This document shows, piece after piece, positions 55,001-64,000 of a stretch of 64,000 bases of DNA (position 1 is its first letter; every line of letters starts with the position of its first letter). Position numbers and translations under genes: made by a program. The notes under the pieces were generated by a model. It was not told where the DNA came from. It saw nothing but the letters and a program-made list of their open reading frames with translations, and did no database searches. Origin of the DNA: Asparagopsis taxiformis (taxonomy: Eukaryota > Rhodophyta > Florideophyceae > Bonnemaisoniales > Bonnemaisoniaceae); the NCBI GenBank assembly GCA_030407315.1, contig JALQPE010002746.1, positions 1 to 64,000 on the forward strand. The letters run 5' to 3'.

Positions 55001-55428
55001 GCTGCATCGCCCCCTTCGGATGCAAGGTATGTGTTGCCATCTGGCACTGCTAGTTGATGGATCTGCACACGGTGCTTTGAGCACAGTACATCTGTGGCAA
55101 GTATTATCTCCTCCAGGCTGCTTATGATAAGCGGGAACGTAGACAGACATTCTGTCGCCGTGGCTCACGGAGTCTTGTGATCTCCTCATTTCCCTGCTGT
55201 GTCAGCACCAGTCGGCACACTTCCACCCACGGCCTGGCAGCGATCTTAATTGTCTCTTCCTGCGTGCTAGGTACGATACCATTATAGCGTTCTACTTTTT
55301 CCCCTTCTCCCTATGATTTTACCTCCATTCCGTCCTAGAAGCTACACTAATTTAGCTATCTTTACCTCCCTTGAAGTAAAAAGGCTAGAGCTCTAGCGGC
55401 CAGCCATTTGCCCTGCTGTTCCTCAAAA
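55001..55428 (+). repeat. Gypsy 5' LTR
   Basis: Begins TGCTGCAT. Matches 60342-60771 with about three substitutions and one A-run length change. An ATTATAGCG sequence near 55280 may be its TATA box. Confidence 0.9.
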
Positions 55429-55478
55429 GGATCACTTGAGTACATTATCAACACACTACGCCGAAAAATATCGCTGAC

Positions 55479-56498
55479 GTGCCCGTCAACATGGGTTCTC
55501 CCATGCACACAACCGGGCAACCAATGTTTACTCCCGTGTCCCATCCTGTTCTCCGAAAATTAGGACGGAAGACTATTCATGCGTTCCTGCGTGACCGAGA
55601 AAACTACTTACTGTACATCCAGGATGCTAACGCTTCTGGAAGTGCACTAACGCCTGTTCCAATGAGGTCCTCAATCGATCGTGACCTTTTGCTCTCTCTG
55701 ATTGCATTTGAAACGTTTCCAGGAATCCAAGAGTTCAATGACCTCACTGAAGATATTTTGGAAGAGTGGCTACGATCCAAAGAAGAGGTTAAGCTGGAGT
55801 CAATTTCACTGGAAGAATTGGAAACAGCCATCAAGAGTGCTGTGAAAATAAATCTGCATGAACCAGACGCTGAGTTGCGCATTCGCGGATTATTCTCAGA
55901 CTACCAAACACTCCTTCGTCACAAAAAAAGGGAACGTCTCATTGACGACAAACCGAAACTATCTATTCGTCACATTTGCGAGCTGTTGAAACCCGCAGTT
56001 CTCAAGGACAGAATCATTCAGGACATTGAGCTTGGTATAAACAACATAGAAGAAAACTGGATGCCGTTCTTCAAGCATGTTTTAAAACGTGCTATTGCAT
56101 GTGAGGAGTACATGCCGCTGAAAGGATCCCATAGTGCATACGAGAAAACTAAGACCACGAAGAAGCATAGTGCCTTCTCCCAGTCAAGCCCAAATGCTTC
56201 CTTACATATGGAAAAACCGGGCTGTCAGTCCGCTACACCCAACTCTGTCCAAGTTACTCCACAGCGTTCTAGTGGAGACAAGGACGGAAAAGCGACTACA
56301 AATACTGCTCCAAAGTGTTTGAATCCTGCGTATGGTGAACACCATTACATAAGGTACTGCACAGTTTCTACTCCACAAGAAAAGGCAAAATTTCTTAAAG
56401 AGTATCGGGACAAACGGAGCGAGGTGGGAAGACTCAATGTATTGGACAGTCAGGGAGACAATTTTATAGAAGACGAATCATGGTTATGCAAAAAATAG
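55479..56498 (+). CDS. Gypsy gag
   Basis: 339 aa. A helical capsid-like part (about 25-215; for example EEWLRSKEEVKLESISLEEL and ENWMPFFKHVLKRAIACEEY) is followed by a Ser/Thr/Lys-rich linker and a degenerate zinc knuckle at about 288-302 (CLNPAYGEHHYIRYC). The second Cys expected in C-x2-C-x4-H-x4-C is missing and the spacing is long. The next frame (protease) begins 19 nt before the stop in another frame, so protease may be made by frameshifting at the overlap. The start could also be a downstream ATG. Confidence 0.75.
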   Translation: MPVNMGSPMHTTGQPMFTPVSHPVLRKLGRKTIHAFLRDRENYLLYIQDANASGSALTPVPMRSSIDRDLLLSLIAFETFPGIQEFNDLTEDILEEWLRSKEEVKLESISLEELETAIKSAVKINLHEPDAELRIRGLFSDYQTLLRHKKRERLIDDKPKLSIRHICELLKPAVLKDRIIQDIELGINNIEENWMPFFKHVLKRAIACEEYMPLKGSHSAYEKTKTTKKHSAFSQSSPNASLHMEKPGCQSATPNSVQVTPQRSSGDKDGKATTNTAPKCLNPAYGEHHYIRYCTVSTPQEKAKFLKEYRDKRSEVGRLNVLDSQGDNFIEDESWLCKK

Positions 56499-57079
56499 CT
56501 GATTTGCCACCGGGGAGATACCGTGCCAAACTGGCTGACAATGTGCCCGTCATCGTGAACGGTGACTATGGCGCTGATCACGCTTCCATAAGCGATAGAC
56601 ATTTACAGATGTGTGCTAAAGCAGGGATATTTGTGCAAGTTCTTCTACTTGCAACTCCCATAGCTATGGGACTTGCTCTTCAGGACCAAGACGCTGATGG
56701 AGATACAAAAACTTATTTGGCAAAGAAGAAAGCGCGGATCTCAACTACATTTTACGTAGGGAAAGCACCACTTCGGCTAAGAAATGTGGAATACTTGGTT
56801 TTCGATGAACCAATGAAGGAGGTTCTTTTGTCGCGCTCGCTTCTACAATCTATTGGTTTTGATTTGGATCGCCATCTTTCTACAGTGCGTAATTCTGTGC
56901 ATGGCAAAGACTTCTCAAATATTGGTTTCCAGCCAGATTTCTCTGAGAACAGCAAACTTACAAAGCTTCTACTGTCTGACAATGAGCAGCAAGATGCCAC
57001 TCTTCCACTAGATGAGGCTCCAGAGTATAGCGCTAGGGAAAACATGACATTTGCGCTGTGCAGACAAAGAATCCTCTAG
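56480..57079 (+). CDS. Gypsy aspartic protease
   Basis: 199 codons overlapping gag at the front and the RT frame by 22 nt at the end, each time with a frame change. The active-site region reads VIVNGDYGADHASIS (about 26-40): D-Y-G-A instead of the usual D-S/T-G-A. The fold-supporting downstream block VEYLVFDEPMKEVLLSRSLL resembles the I-L-G region that follows in retropepsins. The Tyr in the catalytic triad may inactivate it or be a lineage trait. It starts at a non-ATG codon, consistent with expression as a fusion. Confidence 0.65.
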   Translation: MVMQKIADLPPGRYRAKLADNVPVIVNGDYGADHASISDRHLQMCAKAGIFVQVLLLATPIAMGLALQDQDADGDTKTYLAKKKARISTTFYVGKAPLRLRNVEYLVFDEPMKEVLLSRSLLQSIGFDLDRHLSTVRNSVHGKDFSNIGFQPDFSENSKLTKLLLSDNEQQDATLPLDEAPEYSARENMTFALCRQRIL

Positions 57080-60000
57080 TTACAAGCATTGATTACTCAA
57101 CCACTCACAGCAGCAGTGTAGTGCAACCCGAGAAAGAGGATCTATTTGACAAAATAGTGTCCGTAGGCACCGATGATAAACATCAAACATCAGAGTGCCT
57201 AGATTATATGGTGCAGCATGCAATCAATAATGGATTGCCCCCAGAACACCACGACGAAATGCATGCGCTGGTCAAGGAATATGCAGATATATTTCTGACT
57301 AAGCTTGGGGCAGATCCCCCCGCGAAAGTACCGCCTATGAAGGTCATTCTAAAACCCGGTGCGGTACCTATTCGTGTACGGCAGCGCCGTTATTCTCCTC
57401 TACAAACCACGTTCCTCCGCAAGAAAATTGATGAGTTGCTTAGTTTGGGATTGATATACCCCAACAACACTAGTCAATGGGCAAGTGCACCGCTTGTTGT
57501 GCCGAAGTCTGGCACTGAGAAATTCCGTTTTACAGTGGATCTTCGTCCAGTTAACGAACAGACTGTTCCTCATGTATGGCCAATGCCAGATCTAGAAGCT
57601 GCAACATCCAAACTGTCTGAGGACATATGCTTCGCTACTCTTGACCTATGTCAGGGGTACTGGCAGTTACCATTGGATGTGACATCCCAGGAGTGCCAAA
57701 GCTTTATAACAGAAGATAGTGTGTTTACTCCGACCAGAGTAATGCATGGACAAACAAACGCTGTATCCTACTTGCAAAGCAATGTCCAACTTATTTGTAC
57801 TATCATTCGCGACAGAATGTTGCAGTGGCTAGACGACATGCTATTGCATTGCCGTTCAATTGAAGAGCTTCTAATCACTCTTCGTAAGTTCTTTCAAATA
57901 TGCAGGCTGAACAATTTGAAGCTACATGCACAAAAGTGCCAGTTATACTTACTTACAGTGCGATGGTGCGGGAGATTAATAAGCAAGGAAGGTGTACGTA
58001 TGGATCCATCTCGATTGAATGGGCTACTGGAGTTGACAAAGCCCACTACCGGGGCAGAGCTGCAACAATTTGTTTGTGCAGCCACATGGATGAAGCAGAC
58101 AATTCCAGAGTTTAACAAGATAATGGATGAACTAAGAACTACATTGGAAGCAGTATTTGAGCAGGCGGGCAGTAGGACAAGGAAAGCAGTTTCAAAAGTA
58201 TCCCTACAGTCTATATCGGGCAAAAATCAAGACGAAGCACTTGAACAGATCAAGAATGCATTACGCCATGCAGCCACACTTGCACATCCCGATCCTACGA
58301 AGCTCCTTTGTCTGTTTACAGATGCATCAGAACTCCATTGGGCTGGTGTATTGACTCAAATACCTGTATCCGATATGGATGCAATATACGAAGATCAGCA
58401 CCACGAACCGCTTGCATTTATATCCGGTTCATTTACAGGCTCAAGCACGCGGTGGTCTACAGTAGAAAAGGAGGCATATGCCATTGTGGAGTCAGTAATG
58501 AGGTTGGACTATTTGCTCCTTCGACCTGAAGGATTCTATTTGTTTAAGGACCATAAGAATTTGGTTTTCATGTTCAACCCATTGTCAACCAATCCCTCAA
58601 TGGGGAAACATGTCCTAACTAAGGTGGAAAGATGGGCAATGCGCATGTAATCTTTCCGGTACACGATAGTACACATTCCAGGTGATGAGAACTGCTGGGC
58701 TGACCTACTCTCGAGGTGGGGTGCACCGCATTCGAGCCATGTTTCATCTAATGTCTATCGTGCGTCTTTATCATCCCTCTTCATTGCTCCTATAGCTCCT
58801 GATCTTGATCCAGACTTCACATGGCCAGAAATAGCCGACATCACTGCGGCCCAGGCTGCTGCTATTAAGGAAGGGAAGGAGCATGTGCCTACAACACTCA
58901 AGAATGGAATATACTATCACATTTGTAATGCAGTATGAATTCAAGCTGATGCGACAGAGTTGCAATTGCGCATTTGCATTATTGCTCATTGTGGAAGCGG
59001 TGGTCATCGTGGGGAAAACACAACTTATAATCACATCAAAGAAAATTTTTATTGGAAAGGATTGAAGCAAGATGTGAGTGCCTTCTGCAAGATTTGTCTG
59101 CATTGCATATCCACTACTGGATGAAATGGTGTGCCTCGTCCAATGGGCCACGCTCTGCACTCCGACAAGCCGAATGAGGTCATCCACTTTGACTACCTAT
59201 ATATGGGTCCAAGCATTTCTGGTGAGATATACTTATTAATTATCAAAGATGACGCCTCTTCATTCGTCTGGCTCGAGCCATCCTTGGCTGCAGACACAAA
59301 CACTACTGTCGAAACATTGCATAAGTGGTTTTCATTATTCGGAATCGCCCCTAACTGGATTTCCGATCGTGGATCACATTTCAAAAATGCGTTGATGAAC
59401 GGCCTAAACCGTGCCATCAATACGTGTCACCATTTTACAACTGCCTACTGTCCACAATCTAATGGAACAGTAGAGAGTGTATGCAAGCAAGTACTTCGTG
59501 CAACCCGATCATTACTATCCGAATTCCGTTTATCTGAAAAAGAAAGGCCGAACTTCGGCACATTGAATGTATCAAAGGTGGTACAAAGCGTTCTCAATCA
59601 TTCTAAGCGTGCAAGTATGGGTGGAAACGCTCCTATCACTGTCTTTACAGGGATTACTCTGTCTCACCCTTTGTTATCCATTGTTCCAAAGGAAACACCT
59701 GTTCAGAAGAGTCTCGAATTCATCCGTGCTCAAAACCTCATGGGTATCGAGCGCCTCATAAGATCAATTGATGAGATGCATAGGGATGTAACAGCGCGCA
59801 AAACAAAAAGCAGACAGGCGGCCGTTGATGCTCACAACCGGAAAACGCATGTATTACCAATCAATTATTTTGAGATTGGTGACTACGTTTTAGTTGCTCA
59901 ACGCCAAATCAATGATGTTCATAAGCTTAGAGTTAAACGGCGCGGTCCAAGAAAGGTTACAAGGGCAGAATCTGATTACGTGTATGAATTGGAAGATCTC

Positions 60001-60318
60001 ATCACTGGCTCACATGCACTTGTGCATGCAAACCGACTCAAATTCTATTCTGATCCAAGTCTAAATGTCAGTGAGACACTCTTGGATACAATCGCCCACA
60101 ATAATCCTCACTTTAATACCGTGGAGGAGCTTCAGGACCTACGTTACAATGATGACTATGGCCGATACGAGGTGAAAACAAAATGGAAAGGATTCGATTA
60201 TGAAGATCCAACTTGGGAACCATTAGAAGTACTGCGTGAAGATATTCCTGAGATGATTTCCGCCTTCTTGAGTCAGTTTTACAACCAGCGCTTGGCCAAA
60301 GAAGCTGCATCCTCCTAG
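57058..60318 (+). pseudogene. Gypsy pol: RT, RNase H, integrase, chromodomain, with three in-frame stops
   Basis: A single frame over 1087 codons. RT: KFRFTVDLRPVNEQ, CFATLDLCQGYWQLPL and the active site WLDDML (about 57830-57843). RNase H: LCLFTDASELHWAGVL and WSTVEKEAYAIVE. Integrase: HHCC finger (AHCGSGGHRG ... FCKICLHC), then HFDYLYMGPS (first Asp), WISDRGSHFKN (second Asp) and PQSNGTVESVCKQV (Glu). It ends in a chromodomain (YEVKTKWKGFDYEDPTWEPL, about 60168-60228), which in chromoviruses steers integration to heterochromatin by reading histone marks. The stops are TAA at 58648, TGA at 58936 and TGA at 59122; no frameshifts. The frame otherwise looks recently functional. Confidence 0.9.
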
Positions 60319-60330
60319 CGTTCGCCATTT

Positions 60331-60341
60331 AGAGAGAGGAC
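60331..60341 (+). other. Gypsy polypurine tract
   Basis: AGAGAGAGGA directly before the 3' LTR, the expected primer site for plus-strand synthesis. Confidence 0.75.
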
Positions 60342-60771
60342 TGCTGCATTGCCCCCTTCGGATGCAAGGTATGTGTTGCCATCTGGCACTGCTAGTTGAT
60401 GGATCTGCACACGGTGCTTTGAGCACAGTACATCTGTGGCAAGTATTATCTCCTCCAGGCTGCTTATGATAAGCGGGAACGTAGACAGACATTCTGTCGC
60501 CGTGGCTCACGGAGTCTTGTGATCTCCTCATTTCCCTGCTGTGTCAGCACCAGTCGGCACACTTCCACCCACGGCCTGGCAGCGATCTTAATTGTCTCTT
60601 CCTGCGTGCTAGGTACGATACCATTATAGCGTTCTACTTTTTCCCCTTCTCCCTATGATTTTACCTCCATTCCGTCCTAGAAGCTACACTAATTTAGCTA
60701 TCTTTAACTCCCTTGAAGTAAAAAGGCTAGAGCTCTAGCGGCCAGCCATTTGCCCTACTGTTCCTCAAAAA
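60342..60771 (+). repeat. Gypsy 3' LTR
   Basis: Partner of 55001-55428, followed by GTAC at 60772-60775. Confidence 0.9.
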
Positions 60772-60775
60772 GTAC

Positions 60776-63700
60776 CATCTTCCTTTATCGAACGTACACG
60801 GACACGTGGAACGATGTGTCATGACACCCCGTGTCTACCTACTAACCTACTCTACCCTTTTCTTTTGTTCTGGGTAGGACAACGTGTCCGAAGCTCGTAA
60901 CAGCTAAATTCTAAGGGACTTATGCAACACAAGGACAGCAACTGATACACGTTTCTTTGGTCAATCGAAGCAGGGTTCAGCTAGAGGCAAAATGACTACA
61001 GTCCTCACTGGCTAGGAATGCAATCGTAGACCTATTTTTATGCACTTTGTACGAATTCTCCTGCGGCACACGCACTCGGACCTACTATAAAGCCTGTATC
61101 TTATTGTTCACTGTTTCAACGAGTCAGTTCCTCCTATGAATTTCAGACCAACGTACAAGGAAGCGATGTAGAAATACCCCCGGACTCTATCGGGAGCTGT
61201 CAAATCTTCGTGCGGAACTTCAACGGGAGAGATGCTGGAAGCGAAGTGTCGGAAACAGCAAGCAGTCAACTCGATTAGGAAAAGACAGGAAAGCAGACAT
61301 ATCTATAGGCGAACACTGTGGAACATAATGTTCTTTCCTCAACCCAAACGCCCATGACACGAATAGTTCGAGAGAGTAAAAGAACGAGGGTAGAAGGAGG
61401 AAGAAGAGTTGTAACATACCGAACTCTGAAACCCTCTTCACGAATCGCTGAAAAATGTGCATTCCCAATTCTTTACCCTACAGCAGAGACTAAGAGCCGT
61501 TTGATATCAGTTTCGTCCTAAGGGCAAATAGAAACCTCCGTCTTCTGGGGATTAATAGAAGAAGAAGATAGAGCGAATGACCCGGGCGGAAAATCTCAAA
61601 AGATGCCTATATGCTGATAACATTCTCAGCAACTTCGGTTTTGTGTTCCAATTGTCGTTGCTGCGAACTAAAACCAATACTGAAGACCTGAGGCTCCATT
61701 TACTTGAAACAGGGCAGATAGGAAGGATCTTTTCTGAGCGTGAGTTCAATGCCACTTCACTTTCCACTGACGATACATACCGATCTGGGGGATCTGATAC
61801 TCACGTAAGTTCTCTCATATACTGTAAGTCCAGACCCCTTGATTTTCAAGCTTTGGAACCACAGCGTAATCCCCAGTCCCCCCTAGTTACGTTTACCATG
61901 AACCCGTGGCGCGAAGAGATGGGACGTCTTTAACTGGTTATCGAAAACAGGTCTGCATGTTCTGCTACTGGAGAAAATTCCAGATTGTTTGATCGCCCAA
62001 ACATCTGGGCTCCCCTATATAATCAGATAGCGAACGATGTCATGACAGAGCTGGAGAAAAGCACGGCCTTATTTCGGACAGAACTGCATCGCGATCACAT
62101 GGAAGCTTGAATTATAGGCTCGCAATATACCCCATGATCATATTTTCCTCTTTCTAGAGGGAGGAGCTCTGGAAGACATGGATGAAATAGATGGAATGAT
62201 AAGCGCGGAGCTTCCCTCACAAAATGACGACCCTGAGCTTAGCAAACTAGTCCAAATGTTCAACTGACACAGCCAATCCATCTATTGCAAAGGGAGGACC
62301 AGAAAGGGGAGATGCCAGTTTGGGTACGAGGATCTGCAGGTTAACCCAGCCACGGATGTGGAAGAAACCCCTATTGGACATTTACGAGGTTTTATGGAGC
62401 ACATATGGATGATTCTATTAACTTCCATCTATACTCCAAATACGAGGTGAATACTCTGGAAATCATCACAATATCTTCGTAAACTCCTCCACTCAGCATG
62501 GTTTTGACCCCCCACAATTTTATTACAAAAAATACATTTCACAAGTACGTATCTCCTCCACTCAACATGCTTTTGACCCCCTTGTAGTCTTATCGACCTC
62601 CAAAAGTACCCAAAATTCATACAAATTTCCACGAGGGCGAGAGTGAGGAAGTTTGAACGCGTCCTCTTCCTTCATAAGCCGGAAGATACATCTAATGGAG
62701 CTCCGAACATTCACAACATTCCTATTAAATTATCTAATCCTTTCCTACCAGAGCCTGTTGCTTTCGAAGAAGTTGATACTGCCAACTAGATTGCACTCTC
62801 TGAAATTATTCTCTCTATCCCTTCTTCTACAAGAACGAACCTAGCTCATACGTACGTATAAGTGCTCACATTTCATTCAATGAAGTTGCTCTCGTATCGT
62901 TCTCACTTAGCTTTCTGATACATACTCATATGGGTCCACGTTTCAAAATGAAGTGATATTTCCTGTCTTTTCGAAAAAATAGACAAATGTCTACTTCAAC
63001 CACTGCAGAAACGCTGGTGTATCGCGCGCGCCAGCGCGAAGAGAGCCTTATTCATCCATAAATAAGTATTATTTTTTTCATTTGGTTGAACCACTTCCTT
63101 ACACTTTGAATAATTCAACAAAATTCTAGCTACTTAAAGTTGAACTGATGATACAAATTTTCCAGTTCCAAGCTTAGCCTTAGTTCTTTTGAAAAAGGCT
63201 GGGAACCAATTTGCAGTATTTTAATTACTTTTTGCACGTCTAAATATTACCTCCGCGTTTTCTATATCACGGGGTGTGGAAGCCATGAGTAAAGTATTTT
63301 CATTGCCGAACAGGTGTTTCTTTGAAAATATAAACCATTGCTTTAGAAAATTGGGAAACAGAGATTTTGTGAATTTCAGTGTAGACAGTTCAAAACATAA
63401 TAAATATTATATGCACTTGAATAGAATAGGATTCTTTTCTGAAATCTAGATAGTTAGTGTAAAGTGGTTTATGTTGACTACGGAAAGAAAAGTGATCTCT
63501 ACTCATTCCGCAGACCTCGTCGATGAAAATGAGGTATGAAATTATTTCTATTCTCTAAAATTATTTTTCTTCATTGATGTCATTTATGTTTTATACCTGA
63601 ATCCTTTTTCCAATGTTCTTACAATATTTCAGCTCAGCCCAATATCAAAGATTTGATATGCAGTTTTTGTAGCGTGTCTGAAGTCTGCAGACAAGCATTT

Positions 63701-64000
63701 GTCGAAGATGAATATTTTTTGGGGTTTATAAAGGATCTGGAAGTCTAAATACTTAACCGCTAGGAAATAAAAAGGTATCAAAACATAAAAATCAGCCATT
63801 CAATTTTCAGGGAAGCTTCTGAATCTATTTTTGCAGGAGCTTGCTTTAAAATTGAATCTTGGTAAACATATGTGAAGCAGATCCCATATCCAAGGAAAAT
63901 TCGCTCTCTCGCCGCTTCCCACGGATATCGGATCCATTATTGTTATGGTTTCCAGATAAGATCCATTCATAACTGGAAAGCATAAAAATCATTGCAAACT
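60776..64000. other. AT-rich right flank without recognised genes
   Basis: A 118-aa plus-strand frame (61577-61933) is protein-like but unknown to me; it runs on after a stop upstream and could be part of a decayed gene. At 62480-62600 a CTCCTCCACTCA(G/A)CATG ... TTTTGACCCCC segment occurs twice, about 80 bp apart. From 63000 to the end I see only AT-rich sequence with short stops in all frames. Confidence 0.4.

Larger units (their letters stand above)
55001..60771 (+). mobile_element. Young Ty3/gypsy element with C-terminal chromodomain
   Basis: LTRs of about 428 bp at both ends differ by only a few bases. GTAC occurs just before the 5' LTR (54997-55000) and just after the 3' LTR (60772-60775), a likely 4-bp target duplication. 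Order: LTR, gag, protease, RT, RNase H, integrase, chromodomain, purine tract, LTR. The integrase block resembles gypsy elements common in oomycetes. Pol is broken by three in-frame stops, so this copy needs help in trans or read-through. Confidence 0.9.

Overview
The window is nuclear DNA of a eukaryote that is crowded with transposable elements. Evidence: Ty1/copia and Ty3/gypsy retrotransposons, hAT and Plavaka-like DNA transposases, TATA-containing promoters, a Pho80-type cyclin, a SET-domain protein and a secreted protein with a classical signal peptide. Genes are essentially intronless, gene-poor and embedded in repeats. This would fit a multicellular red alga (a Chondrus-like florideophyte), but an oomycete or another alga cannot be excluded from sequence alone. 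There are no bacterial operons, no CRISPR array, and no rRNA or tRNA gene that I can support.

Region by region. 1-1435: a polypyrimidine repeat with GGACGTCC motifs; a second copy lies at about 50.87-51.5 kb. 1716-3690 and 8158-9340: two arrays of a dimeric, roughly 885-bp satellite (called R1 here), whose core carries a string of short palindromes. Between the arrays, 3949-7874 on the minus strand holds a chain of overlapping, frame-broken reading frames with a ParB/sulfiredoxin-like domain and a 2OG-Fe(II) dioxygenase-like domain. 9537-12734 (minus) is an intact 1065-aa fusion of a DNA amino-methyltransferase with a SET protein methyltransferase. It is flanked by R1 in opposite orientations, and the outer copies form an inverted-repeat pair (8158 / 14562). 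14746-20142: a convergent two-gene Plavaka/CACTA-like transposon whose transposase is frame-shifted. 20.8-22.7 kb: several tandem arrays.

22.8-36.6 kb: remains of copia elements. One complete outer copia element (27422-36590) has 384-bp LTRs and GGAAT target duplications, and at least three further elements are nested inside it. 24970-25854 (minus) is a Cys-rich secreted protein. 37-45 kb: degenerate dispersed repeats, a dead hAT transposase and a GC-rich LTR-like block. 45917-49311: a giant palindrome (1628-bp arms, 139-bp spacer) holding two identical, convergent cyclin genes. 49.3-55 kb: further copies of repeat families already met. 55001-60771: a young chromodomain-bearing Ty3/gypsy element with near-identical LTRs, whose pol frame is cut by three in-frame stops. 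60.8-64 kb: AT-rich DNA with no gene I recognise.

The most notable points are: (i) a mobile-looking chromatin and DNA-modification locus, with a DNA methyltransferase-SET fusion beside a ParB-like plus dioxygenase-like gene, inside palindromic satellite arrays; (ii) the cyclin palindrome; (iii) four small rearrangements in which about 40 nt of inverted sequence is palindromic with both of its flanks, one of them an in-frame insertion in the hAT gene and one checkable against a paralogous copy in this window.
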